The notes: generated by a model from the letters alone, not told the origin. Shown: positions 1-8,224, numbered from the stretch's first letter. The stretch: 33,296 bases of DNA from an uncultured Verrucomicrobiota bacterium (GCA_903847485.1 CAINDV010000926.1:1-33296); one strand, 5' to 3'. Numbers and translations are program-made.

Positions 1-60
1 GATCGGCTGCGATTGCGGGGTGATGCGGCGGTTGAATTGACCAGCGTAGTTGATGGCCAT
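1..60 (-). CDS. rsr: N-terminus of a probable TROVE-domain / Ro60 ortholog (Rsr), truncated by the window edge
   Basis: Minus strand ATG at 60-58 reads MAINYAGQFNRRITPQSQPI, resembling the start of bacterial TROVE proteins (N..N.R.TPQSQPI). Strong RBS AAAGGAGG 5-12 nt upstream. Only 20 codons are visible; the adjacent Y RNA-like locus supports the call. Confidence 0.7.
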   Translation of the reverse strand, partial: MAINYAGQFNRRITPQSQPI

Positions 61-123
61 GGTGGCCTCCTTTCAGGTGATGCGTGCCGCCAACTCGCGG
101 CACGGTTTGTTTCTGAAACTGTG

Positions 124-155
124 GCGGCCGGGTGCGCTTGGCGCAACCCAGCCGC
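124..155 (-). terminator. GC-rich hairpin between the Y RNA-like gene and rsr (possible terminator/processing element)
   Basis: gcggccgggt-gcgc-ttg-gcgc-a-acccagccgc, near-perfect stem; no clear U-tract. Confidence 0.4.
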
Positions 156-171
156 GCTCTGAACAAGCAAA

Positions 172-307
172 CCGATGGGCAAGGGACTGCCGTGGAATTA
201 GTACTCCTTGCGGAGGTTGCTCTACCACTGAGCTACGCCGGCCTTTGGAGCCGGCGAACGGACTTGAACCGTCGACAAACGATAACCCACGAACTTCGGC
301 CCATCGG
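172..307 (-). ncRNA. yrlA: Bacterial Y RNA (YrlA-type) with permuted tRNA-like module
   Basis: Ends pair through a perfect 9-bp inverted repeat (172-180 ccgatgggc / 299-307 gcccatcgg). An inner helix CGUGGGUUA/UAAUUCCACG follows. Interior: T-arm GACGG-TTCAAGT-CCGTT, acceptor CGCCGGC-T-CCA (246-256), AAG linker, then acceptor GCCGGCG and D-arm GCTC-AGTGGTA-GAGC (219-242). The 5' strand GGGCCGAAGUUCGUGGGUUAUC resembles the Ro-binding strand of vertebrate Y RNAs. Lies just upstream of the Rsr-like start. Confidence 0.85.
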
Positions 308-418
308 AAAGATCTTCTGCCGCGGCGACGTGCTGCCCGCCGACCGCCAATTACTGATAACGTGCAAAGCATACCACTCTGGAAACTGGTGCGCAAGCCA
401 CTAAAACCACTGAACTGA

Positions 419-575
419 TAAGCAGCTTCCGCCAGGCGCACAGGAACGTCTCCTCCGCCAGGTCGTCCGCCAGCGCCGCGGCGCGGCGCGTTAGCTGGCA
501 GAGGAAGGCGCGAAGTGGCGACTGGTAGCGCTGCAGCAGTTCGCCGAAGGTGTTGGCGTCTCCGACTGGTCGAGT
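419..575 (-). pseudogene. Fragment of ECF sigma-70 factor (region 2)
   Basis: Minus-strand reading DANTFGELLQRYQSPLRAFLCQLTRRAAALADDLAEETFLCAWRKLL matches the ECF region 2 pattern; no full gene present. Confidence 0.55.
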
Positions 576-603
576 GGACCGGAGGCGCGACCGGTTTAGA
601 CCT

Positions 604-1014
604 ATGATCCATCATCGCCAGCGCCTGCCGTTCCGCCTCAAACCGCGCCAGCACCTCCTTGGTGTCCATGCCCAGCTTGATGATCTTGAGCGCCACGCGG
701 CGGCGCACCGGTTCCTCCTGCTCCGCCATCCACACCACGCCGAAGCCGCCTTCGCCGATTTGCTCCAGCAGTTTGTAGCGTCCGATGCGATCGCCGGCTT
801 TTTCCGTCGGCGGCCGTGGGACACTCGCCGCTTGGACGGCCATGAAGTCGCCCGCCTGATCATGCGCAGCGAGCAGTGAATCCACTTGGCGGCGCAGCCC
901 GTCATCGCTGCCGCAAATCCGGTCCAGGTAGGCCGCTCGTTCCGCGGCGGGTAACTCGGACGCCGCGCTGAAGATCTCATCCAGAAGGTGTTGCGGTTCG
1001 GCGGGTATGGTGGC
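604..1014 (-). pseudogene. Truncated N-terminal Ser/Thr protein kinase fragment
   Basis: ATIPAEPQHLLDEIFSAASELPAAERAAYLDRICG...GDRIGRYKLLEQIGEGGFGVVWMAEQEEPVRRRVALKIIKLGMDTKEVLARFEAERQALAMMDH, then homology ends abruptly. Gly-loop and VALK present, catalytic loop absent. Confidence 0.8.
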
Positions 1015-1051
1015 GAATCTGGGGTTTCTTTCCGGCTGATACGTCCTCTGC

Positions 1052-1843
1052 CTACGGGAATTCCAGCAGTCGGTAGAACCGACTTGCGGTGCCGGTCGAG
1101 ATCGGTTCACAGGCGCTCTGGCGGGTCCCAGTTCCGCGGATTGGGCTGCCCAAGTCGGTCCAATCGCTTGCAGACAGATCGGCGCACGACTGGAATTGGT
1201 AGAGGCGGTTGGTATGAGAATTCCAGGACAGTTCCACCCCCGGAACTCCACCAAACAATCCTCGAATCGTGAGTGGAGTTGTGCCCGGCGCTTCGGCAGC
1301 GCTGATGCAAATGCGGGCCGAGGTCAGAGATGCCGTGACCAAGGTATATCCCCAGGACTCCGGAGTTTCTGGCACGTAGGTGACGCTGGGAGTCCCGGCA
1401 AACGTCGCCAGGAGGATAAAGCGACCCGCGTGTCCGGCCACTTCCATCTCAAGATGGCCAGAGTAGGGGTTGGAGGACGGACCTCCGGGGTTTCGCAACT
1501 TAACCAGGAGGGAGGGGAGGTTGATTTCAAAGCTGAGATTGGTATCGCTCGACGAATACCAAGAAGTGCCCGGGACATTGGCGAGAGAGAGTTGGGCACC
1601 ACGATATTGCAGGATCCAATCCCACTGGCCGGTGCCATCCGCCCACGCTGGGCTGAAGCCAAAACCCGAAATCGCGTAGGTCACTCCGTCGCCCAACTCG
1701 AAGTATCGATCTCCGCCGTCGGACAGGTAACTGGACCAGGAACCCGGCGGGGTGAGGTCCGCACAGCCCGGAGTGGGTGCGGCGTTGCCGAAGAACGACG
1801 CAGCGAACAGGGTGCAGGTGATGAGGAGGAGTGGTCTTTTCAT
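1052..1843 (-). CDS. Secreted hypothetical protein, 263 aa, with a C-terminal verrucomicrobial-type YQFQSC.DLS.SDWTDLG...FYRLLEFP tail
   Basis: Signal peptide MKRPLLLITCTLFAASFFGNAA and an intact ORF. Confidence 0.75.
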   Translation of the reverse strand: MKRPLLLITCTLFAASFFGNAAPTPGCADLTPPGSWSSYLSDGGDRYFELGDGVTYAISGFGFSPAWADGTGQWDWILQYRGAQLSLANVPGTSWYSSSDTNLSFEINLPSLLVKLRNPGGPSSNPYSGHLEMEVAGHAGRFILLATFAGTPSVTYVPETPESWGYTLVTASLTSARICISAAEAPGTTPLTIRGLFGGVPGVELSWNSHTNRLYQFQSCADLSASDWTDLGSPIRGTGTRQSACEPISTGTASRFYRLLEFP

Positions 1844-3159
1844 GGCAGCCTTTCAACCTGGCACACACGGCCTTGCAAGGACACATAGCGAGGCGTGAAG
1901 TGATTCTCCACAGGAGTGTGTCCCGCGGTATGCATCAGCATGTAGTTTGCGCCTCCAAAGCAGCGCAGTGAATCCGGGTTCATCGGCTCCACGGGCACCC
2001 AGCCGAGGCCATTCAAGTACACCTCCACCCAGCCGTGCCCCAGCGCGATCTCGCCCTTGGCTTCGGGCAGCACGTTGCCGTGGGCGATCACCGCTGGCAC
2101 GCCAGCCGCCCGGCACAGGCTCGTCATGATCTGCACATGGTGGTGGCACAAGCCATGGCGGTTGGTCAGAATCGCGCTGAGCGTGTCAGGTCCATAAGGT
2201 GGTTCACGGATCATATTCACCTTCAGCCAATTCAAGATGTTCTGGACCGTCTCGGCGCTGGTGCGGCCCCGAAGCGGCCGGGCCACCGCCAGGCAATCCG
2301 GTTGCGACGGGTCAAGCCGGGGGCCATTGTGAAAAGGCCCGAGCAGGGTTTGGAGCGAACTGGGCGCAGGACCTGGCGGAACCTGGGCCAGACGCTTGGG
2401 CCCAATGCAGATGGGTTGCAGCGTCACCGTCCCGATGATTCGGAATGGCTTGTCAGGCCGGGGCGTCACCTCGAGCAGAGAATCCCGGCCCTCCGTGAAT
2501 ACCCGCCATGTCTTCGCATCGATGACGGTCACGGCGAAGGTCTGGCGCGAGGCTCGGAGGGCGGGCAGGAGGTAACGCAGGGGAGCGGTGGTGGACTTGT
2601 CGTCCACGACATAGGTGAGCCGGTACCTGCGCGGCGCGGTGACGCCCTCCAACTGCCGCCAGTATTCAGTGAAGTCCACATCCTGTCGCAGCGGTGGCGC
2701 CAGATGATCTGCCTGTTTGAGGGTAGCGCGAGCCAGATCCATGTCGCCCGCCACCATTGCCGAATCGAAGAGCTGCTGTAAGGGCCAGCCGCATTCACCG
2801 TGGCGCCGGAGGTTTTCCCTCGCGTGCTCGAGGGAAGGCTGCCACTTGCCCTGCCGGGCCTCCGCCCACGCGAGCGAGCGCCACGTGTATTCGTCGCCAG
2901 GACCCAGGGCGTGCGCATGGGTGAGAGCTTTCTCCATAGCCGCAAAGTCGCCCCTGGTTTTGGCAAGATTCGCTTTCTGAAGCCAGGATTGGAACGTCTC
3001 CTGGGCATCGAGCGGGCCGGCAAGGAGGGTTAGCCACAGCGCCCAAAGGCAGCCTCTGGCAGTCAAATGAATAATCGCAAGACGGCGAGACTTGCGCCGC
3101 ACACGGGTTCTTCTTTCTGTCGTTTGCGCCAGCGATATTGCGTTCATAATCCTGTTCAT
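1840..3159 (-). CDS. TPR-like plus transglutaminase-like domain protein
   Basis: Transglutaminase core pattern NRHGLCHHHVQIMTSLCRAAGVPAVIAHGN...GHGWVEVYLNGLGWVPVEPMNP; upstream helical repeat region. ATG overlaps the downstream ORF. Confidence 0.8.
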   Translation of the reverse strand: MNRIMNAISLAQTTERRTRVRRKSRRLAIIHLTARGCLWALWLTLLAGPLDAQETFQSWLQKANLAKTRGDFAAMEKALTHAHALGPGDEYTWRSLAWAEARQGKWQPSLEHARENLRRHGECGWPLQQLFDSAMVAGDMDLARATLKQADHLAPPLRQDVDFTEYWRQLEGVTAPRRYRLTYVVDDKSTTAPLRYLLPALRASRQTFAVTVIDAKTWRVFTEGRDSLLEVTPRPDKPFRIIGTVTLQPICIGPKRLAQVPPGPAPSSLQTLLGPFHNGPRLDPSQPDCLAVARPLRGRTSAETVQNILNWLKVNMIREPPYGPDTLSAILTNRHGLCHHHVQIMTSLCRAAGVPAVIAHGNVLPEAKGEIALGHGWVEVYLNGLGWVPVEPMNPDSLRCFGGANYMLMHTAGHTPVENHFTPRYVSLQGRVCQVERLP

Positions 3160-3779
3160 GGCTTTTGCGACCGATCAATTCGCGCCACCCGGATCAAATT
3201 GGCCAATTCGAAACAGCACCGAATACTGCGGCTGGAACTGCTGCTGGTGAAACAGGGAAACACGCTCGGCGCACCTCGCCTCACCAGTCCCATCACGAAA
3301 TAGGGCCGGCCCGTGTCGGTGGCACCGCCGTCGAAGACGCTGGCGATGTTCGGGTGTTCCATCATCGCCAGCGCCTGCCGCTCGGCCTCGAACCGCGCCA
3401 ACACCTCCTTGGTGTCCATGCCCAGCTTGATAATCTTGAGCGCCACGCGGCGGCGAACCGGTTCCTCCTGCTCAGCCATCCACACGACGCCGAAGCCGCC
3501 CTCGCCGATTTGCCCGAGCAACTTATAGCGCCCGATACGGTCGCCGCACTTCTCCACCAGCAGGCTGTGCGGAGCAACCGGCACAGCCTGAGCGCTCATG
3601 AAGCCGTTCGCCTTGTCATCCGCGGCCACAAGCGACTGGACTTTTTGCCGCAGTTCCGGCTCGCTCGCACAAGCCTGCATCAAGAACGACCTGCGCTCCT
3701 CCGGCGATGGTTTCTCCAACGCCTGGGCGAAGATTTCGCTGACTCGTTCCTGGTTCACACGGGCACGACGCTGTTTCAC
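3156..3779 (-). pseudogene. Second truncated N-terminal Ser/Thr protein kinase fragment
   Basis: NQERVSEIFAQALEKPSPEERRSFLMQACASEPELRQKVQSL...GDRIGRYKLLGQIGEGGFGVVWMAEQEEPVRRRVALKIIKLGMDTKEVLARFEAERQALAMMEHPNIASVFDGGATDTGRPYFVMGLVR, then unrelated sequence. GTG start overlaps the upstream stop. Confidence 0.8.
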
Positions 3780-5281
3780 TTTGCTGTGGTTGATCTGCCA
3801 TCGGTTTGGATTTCCACCTCGACGCGGACGATTTCCTCTTCAAGCTTCTCGTCCAGCCGGGTCGCGATAAACCGCACCGTCCGGTCGTTGGCAAATACGC
3901 GCCGGCTCAGAATCCGCTCGTAGCCTTTGGTTTCGACCCCATCCACCACCAGGTAAGTCTTTTGATCGCGCCGAGCGCAATACGCCATATGCCGGCTGTC
4001 GGGACTGAAGTAACTGGACAGGTATTCCGAAGGTGATGGCTGCTGTTTCAAATTGGTCTCCTCCTTGCCGGCCGCCGGCGGGTTGGGGTCACCGCCAACG
4101 ACGGATTCGTATTCCCGGCTTTCCACCCCATCCACGACCATGTGCCAGCCGTTTCCCCGAAGGGCCACATAAGCCAGGCGTTTGCTGTCCGGGCTGAATT
4201 CAATCGGGCCCATTGACAATCCATCGTATTGGGCTCCCTCCTGACCGTCGGCCACCACAATTGAACGCTGGCCCCGCACGGCACAGTAAGCCATGCGGCG
4301 ACTGTACCGGCTGAAAACTGGGTCGGAGCTGATTCCGTCGTACGCTTTGCCCAGTTTCCCATCGGCCAGCATGTGCCAGGTGGTGCCGCGTTGGACGGCA
4401 AACGCCAAGTGCCGGCCGTCGGGGCTGAACCGGGGCATGATGCAACTCTTGCTAGCTGGAACCTCCCGCTCGTCTCCATCAATTACGACGTACGACTTGC
4501 CGTCACGCTGGCCGTTGTAGCTAAAGTGGCGGCTGTCCGGACTGAATTCGTAGGTGGCGCTGTCGATGAGATCGTATTCGCGGCTTTCCTTTCCATCCAC
4601 GATCATGACGTAGCGGTTGGCCCGTCTCCCGGAATAGGCGTAACGCTGGCTGTCCGGACTGAAGAAACCCAGGCTGCGCCCGCCCACTCCCTCGTAGGCT
4701 TTGCCCTCCTGCCCATCCACCACCACCACCCACTTGCCGTCTCGGACGGCACCGTGAGCAAAGCGTTTTGAATCCGGGCTGAAGATCGTTAGCTCCAGGA
4801 GTTTATCGTAGGCTGGCCCCTGCCGGCCATCCAGAGCCATGAACCAGTTGGTTCCGAGTCGCGAACCGTAGGCAAGGCGCTGGCTGTTAGGACTGAAGAC
4901 AGCCTTGGTGGCGTCATCCTCAGCGGGTATTTCCCGTCCGTCCACGACCATGAACAGTCGTTCGTCGCGGTTTGCCACAAACGCCAACCGCTTGCCGTTG
5001 GGGCTGAACACGGGCAATCGGGCATCCTTGTAGGGCGTCGTCTCGGTTCCGTCCACCCAGATCGTCCACTTCAATCCGTGCCTGACTGAAAAGGCCAGGT
5101 GCTGACCATCGAGACTGGTCGCCCTGGTCTCCTCCGCCAGGCTGGCCATCAGCGGGAGCTTGCCCAACAGGACTTCCTTGGTGACGAGCTTGATGCCGCT
5201 GCCTTCACGGGTGTCGGCGGGGAGCGCAGCGGCCTGCGCAAGGACGATGACGGCACAAGTGGTCAGAGAGAGATGTTTCAT
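3776..5281 (-). CDS. Secreted beta-propeller-like (WD40-like/PD40-type) repeat protein, 501 aa
   Basis: About ten tandem units of the pattern FSPDS.R.AY...R......VVDG.E...YD; N-terminal signal peptide. Confidence 0.75.
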   Translation of the reverse strand: MKHLSLTTCAVIVLAQAAALPADTREGSGIKLVTKEVLLGKLPLMASLAEETRATSLDGQHLAFSVRHGLKWTIWVDGTETTPYKDARLPVFSPNGKRLAFVANRDERLFMVVDGREIPAEDDATKAVFSPNSQRLAYGSRLGTNWFMALDGRQGPAYDKLLELTIFSPDSKRFAHGAVRDGKWVVVVDGQEGKAYEGVGGRSLGFFSPDSQRYAYSGRRANRYVMIVDGKESREYDLIDSATYEFSPDSRHFSYNGQRDGKSYVVIDGDEREVPASKSCIMPRFSPDGRHLAFAVQRGTTWHMLADGKLGKAYDGISSDPVFSRYSRRMAYCAVRGQRSIVVADGQEGAQYDGLSMGPIEFSPDSKRLAYVALRGNGWHMVVDGVESREYESVVGGDPNPPAAGKEETNLKQQPSPSEYLSSYFSPDSRHMAYCARRDQKTYLVVDGVETKGYERILSRRVFANDRTVRFIATRLDEKLEEEIVRVEVEIQTDGRSTTAK

Positions 5282-5332
5282 AGTTGTTCTCGGGCGTCGC
5301 CAGCGGCGATTTGCTGAAGTGTAATGATTTCG

Positions 5333-6067
5333 TTATCCCCTGGCGAGTCCCGGAGAGAAAACTCCAAGGCCAAATTGTACGCCGGTTAGCAAGCAGATCA
5401 GCCCGGGCAGTTGCACCAAATGGAAGACGCCGTTGTGGTCAAAGGTCACGCCGAGCCGGAACGATACGGGCGTCGCCTGCAGCACCGCCGCGAGGATCGT
5501 GATCCCCACGCCCGCGACCATCCAACCCGCGCCCGGCAGACGGCGTTGGCCGGCTCGCCCCGTGGGAGAACATTGGGCCGGTCCACTCATGGCGGATGCA
5601 CCCACTCTCTCCCACGGCACCAGCGTCAGATAGACCGCGAGGCAGAACAGCATGGCCACACTTTCGTAAACGATGAAGGGCAGGAAGGTCTTGGACACGA
5701 AGGTGGCGTAGCTGAAGAAGCCGGCGCTGAGCGCCAGCAAGCCCGGCGCAACTCGCCAGGTGGTGTCCGCCCCCCAGCGATCGAACACCGCCCCGGCAAC
5801 AAAGCAGGCCACCGTGAGGGCGAGCGCAGCCTTGATGACGTGCCAGATGAGTTTTGAAGTCTCTGGTTCCAGTTCAAACCCATGCACGAAGATAGCCAGG
5901 TCGCTGGCGACCATGAGGCACCCGAACATGCCGGCCCAGATCGTAGCCTTGAGCGGTTGCAGCGGCCGCCAGTTCCAGAGACGAATCGTGGCGAACATGG
6001 CGATGAGGCCGAGCGGGATGTTCGTGAGGGCGGTGACTTGTTCGACGGTGACCGGATTGAGTGGCAT
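5333..6067 (-). CDS. Integral membrane protein, multiple TM helices, 244 aa
   Basis: Repeated hydrophobic segments across an intact ORF. Confidence 0.65.
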   Translation of the reverse strand: MPLNPVTVEQVTALTNIPLGLIAMFATIRLWNWRPLQPLKATIWAGMFGCLMVASDLAIFVHGFELEPETSKLIWHVIKAALALTVACFVAGAVFDRWGADTTWRVAPGLLALSAGFFSYATFVSKTFLPFIVYESVAMLFCLAVYLTLVPWERVGASAMSGPAQCSPTGRAGQRRLPGAGWMVAGVGITILAAVLQATPVSFRLGVTFDHNGVFHLVQLPGLICLLTGVQFGLGVFSPGLARG

Positions 6068-6091
6068 AAGTGTGGTGGCGGCGCGAGGTTT

Positions 6092-7402
6092 CTAACGTGG
6101 TGGCGCTGGCGGCGCGGCTTTTTGGTCGGGTGCGACGATCACAGCGGACGGAAAAACTTCCCCGCCCTCAAGCCCTGCCGCCAGTTCGCCCGGCGTTTGC
6201 CCCTGCTGGAAGCGCTGGATCAAATTCGCGCACCGTTGCGGATCTTCGGTCGCCAGGCTATGGCCTCGCCGGGGAAGCTTCACCAGCACCGCGCCGGGGA
6301 TTTGGTCCTTGATCTGATGGCCCATGGCGGACGCTAGGGTTTCGTCCCGGGCACCATGCACGATCAGCACCGGGACGCGGATGTTTTTGTATTCCGCGAC
6401 GAGTGGCTCAATGCCCGGCCAGACTGGCCGCAGCGTCTTGGGATCGAAAGGCGTGAACTGCCGCAGCATGGCCTGGGCGGCGGCGCGGTGACGCCCATCC
6501 TTCAGAATATGGGCGAAGTGTCGCTGCCGTTCGATCGTGGCACACTCGGTAACTTGATAGCTCGCCTTAGTCAACTCACGGACCTTGCCGTCGAGCACGC
6601 CGAGGCCGTTACCCACACTCAACATCCAACCCTTCAGCCCTAGCAGTGTCAGGAAGCTGGGCGGCACGGCGTTGATGGCCAGATCGGCCGGCGCGAACAG
6701 CACCGCGCGGTCAATGCGCCGCAGTTCGGCGGCGTAGCGCACCTGTAAGTCAGGGGTGCCCAACATGCGGATAGCCACGGTGCCGCCCAAGGAATGGGCT
6801 ACCAAAGTGACCGGGCGCGGCGCGGCCCCGGCTTCGACGGCGAAGCACTGTTGCAGCGCCTGCCAGACCCGCTCGCCCATTGCCGTGGGACTGTAGCCGT
6901 CAGGTTCGAGGGTGGACGGCTTGGGGATGTCACTGTCGCCGCAGCCGGGCAGGTCCACGAGCCAGAGTTCATAGTCAGCGGCCAAGGTGGCGGCGACGTA
7001 TTCCCAAGTCAGGTAATCGGATAAGACGCCGTGGATGAACACCAGCACCGGCTTGCCCGGAGCTGGGCGGATGACATGAACGGCGAGGTTGACCGTATGG
7101 TTGCTGCGGACGGTGGGATAGCGCAGCAATTCAGGCGAGAGGCGCTGCCACGCCGCGGCCAGCGGCGCGAGCACCGGGCTGTTCGTCTCGGAGGGCAGGC
7201 GCTCCGGCGCTGGTCGGTCCATCAGCCGAGTGGCACCCTTCTCGTCCGGATCGGTGGGCCGCGGCGGGGCGGCGGCGGCGGTGCCAAGGGCAAGGCCCAA
7301 CGCTGCCAGCGCGCTGACCAGCGCCCGACCACTCTTCTCACTTCCAATGTATTGCTTCCAAGTGCTCATAGTTAGTTCTCCAAGGCTGTCATTGGCCTTC
7401 AT
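6092..7402 (-). CDS. Alpha/beta hydrolase (probably starting at 7369)
   Basis: VLVFIHGVLSDYLTWEYVAATLAADYELWLVDLPGCGDSD, nucleophile elbow AHSLGG, late acid/His region VPVLIVHGARDETL..GHSLATEDPQ. Confidence 0.9.
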   Translation of the reverse strand: MKANDSLGELTMSTWKQYIGSEKSGRALVSALAALGLALGTAAAAPPRPTDPDEKGATRLMDRPAPERLPSETNSPVLAPLAAAWQRLSPELLRYPTVRSNHTVNLAVHVIRPAPGKPVLVFIHGVLSDYLTWEYVAATLAADYELWLVDLPGCGDSDIPKPSTLEPDGYSPTAMGERVWQALQQCFAVEAGAAPRPVTLVAHSLGGTVAIRMLGTPDLQVRYAAELRRIDRAVLFAPADLAINAVPPSFLTLLGLKGWMLSVGNGLGVLDGKVRELTKASYQVTECATIERQRHFAHILKDGRHRAAAQAMLRQFTPFDPKTLRPVWPGIEPLVAEYKNIRVPVLIVHGARDETLASAMGHQIKDQIPGAVLVKLPRRGHSLATEDPQRCANLIQRFQQGQTPGELAAGLEGGEVFPSAVIVAPDQKAAPPAPPR

Positions 7403-7443
7403 TTGTTAATGCGGAATTTTTGAAAAAAAGGGGCCATTTAACC

Positions 7444-7617
7444 GAAATGACGAATGACGAATGACGAATCGTCGCCTACGGCGGTTAGGTTCTGTGCCAA
7501 GTCTCGCGCCCGGTCCAACCAATAGCTCAGCCTGCCTATGCGGGGCACGCAGACAGGCAGGTTTCGGGCTTCGAACTTCGTCATTCTTTCGTCATTCGTC
7601 ATTCATTCGCCATTCGC
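7444..7617. repeat. MITE-like intergenic element with ATGACGAAT inverted termini and internal hairpin
   Basis: 7447-7470 atgacgaatgacgaatgacgaatc versus 7576-7616 cttcgtcattctttcgtcattcgtcattcattcgcc; internal cctgcct...aggcagg (7531-7561). Confidence 0.65.
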
Positions 7618-7633
7618 GCTTCGGAATTCGGGT

Positions 7634-8224
7634 TTAATTTGCGCCTCCTGAATCGGGATGGTCCCGGCGGCGGGTGATCTCGCGGTAGAGCCAGGCGCGG
7701 GCGTAGGCCCAGTCGCGCTTGGCCGTGCGCTCGGAAAGGTCCAGCGCCGCCGCCGTCTCTTCGAGCGTCAAGCCGGCGAAGTACCGCAGCTTCACCAGTT
7801 CGGCTTTGCGGGCGTCGTGTGCCGCCAGCGCATCCAGCGCTTCGTGAACCGCCAGCAACTCCTCGTCCGGTGCCCCGCCGGCGATCGGCAGGTGATCTGG
7901 TTCCAGGTCCGTGCGTCGGAGTCCGCCACCGTGGCGGACGGCTTGTTTCCGTCGGGCGTTATCAATCAGGATGCGCCGCATGGCCTCCGCCGCCGCCACG
8001 AAGAAATGTCGCCGTCCCTGCCACCGGAGATCTTCGTTCCCGACCAGCCGCAGATACGCTTCATGCACCAGGGCCGTTGCCTGCAAGGTCTGCCCCGGCC
8101 GCTCTTGGGCCAGGCGCCACGCCGCCAGACGGCGCAACTCCGCATAGACCAGCGGCAGTAACTCCGCCGTCGCCTGGCTCTGGCCCTGCTCTATTGCCGC
8201 GAGAATCTTTGTTACCTCAGACAT
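7634..8224 (-). CDS. ECF-type sigma-70 factor (SigSAC/PF07638-like)
   Basis: LLPLVYAELRRLAAWRLAQERPGQTLQATALVHEAYLRLV...FFVAAAEAMRRILIDNARRK...LVKLRYFAGLTLEETAAALDLSERTAKRDWAYARAWL. Confidence 0.93.
   Translation of the reverse strand: MSEVTKILAAIEQGQSQATAELLPLVYAELRRLAAWRLAQERPGQTLQATALVHEAYLRLVGNEDLRWQGRRHFFVAAAEAMRRILIDNARRKQAVRHGGGLRRTDLEPDHLPIAGGAPDEELLAVHEALDALAAHDARKAELVKLRYFAGLTLEETAAALDLSERTAKRDWAYARAWLYREITRRRDHPDSGGAN

Noticed and set aside
172-307. Circularly permuted or split tRNA-Thr gene
   Set aside because: Acceptor, D and T elements fit, but there is no usable anticodon arm. The outer sequences form a Ro-binding-type stem next to an Rsr-like start, so a Y RNA explains more.
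172-307. Two-piece permuted tmRNA
   Set aside because: No G3-U70 alanine identity, no tag ORF, and a canonical D-arm (GCTCAGTGGTAGAGC) that tmRNA lacks.
50-418. ORFs 50..418 (+) and 132..404 (+)
   Set aside because: They read antisense through the Y RNA tRNA-like module (NGLEPSTN, RTDLNRR are typical spurious translations of tRNA-like DNA).
73-1254. 393-aa minus-strand ORF as one gene
   Set aside because: It fuses out-of-frame reading of 1052-1843, a kinase fragment, out-of-frame ECF remnant and the Y RNA; it is not one protein.
1196-1888. 230-aa plus-strand ORF
   Set aside because: Antisense shadow of the secreted-protein gene 1052-1843; composition lacks protein-like features.
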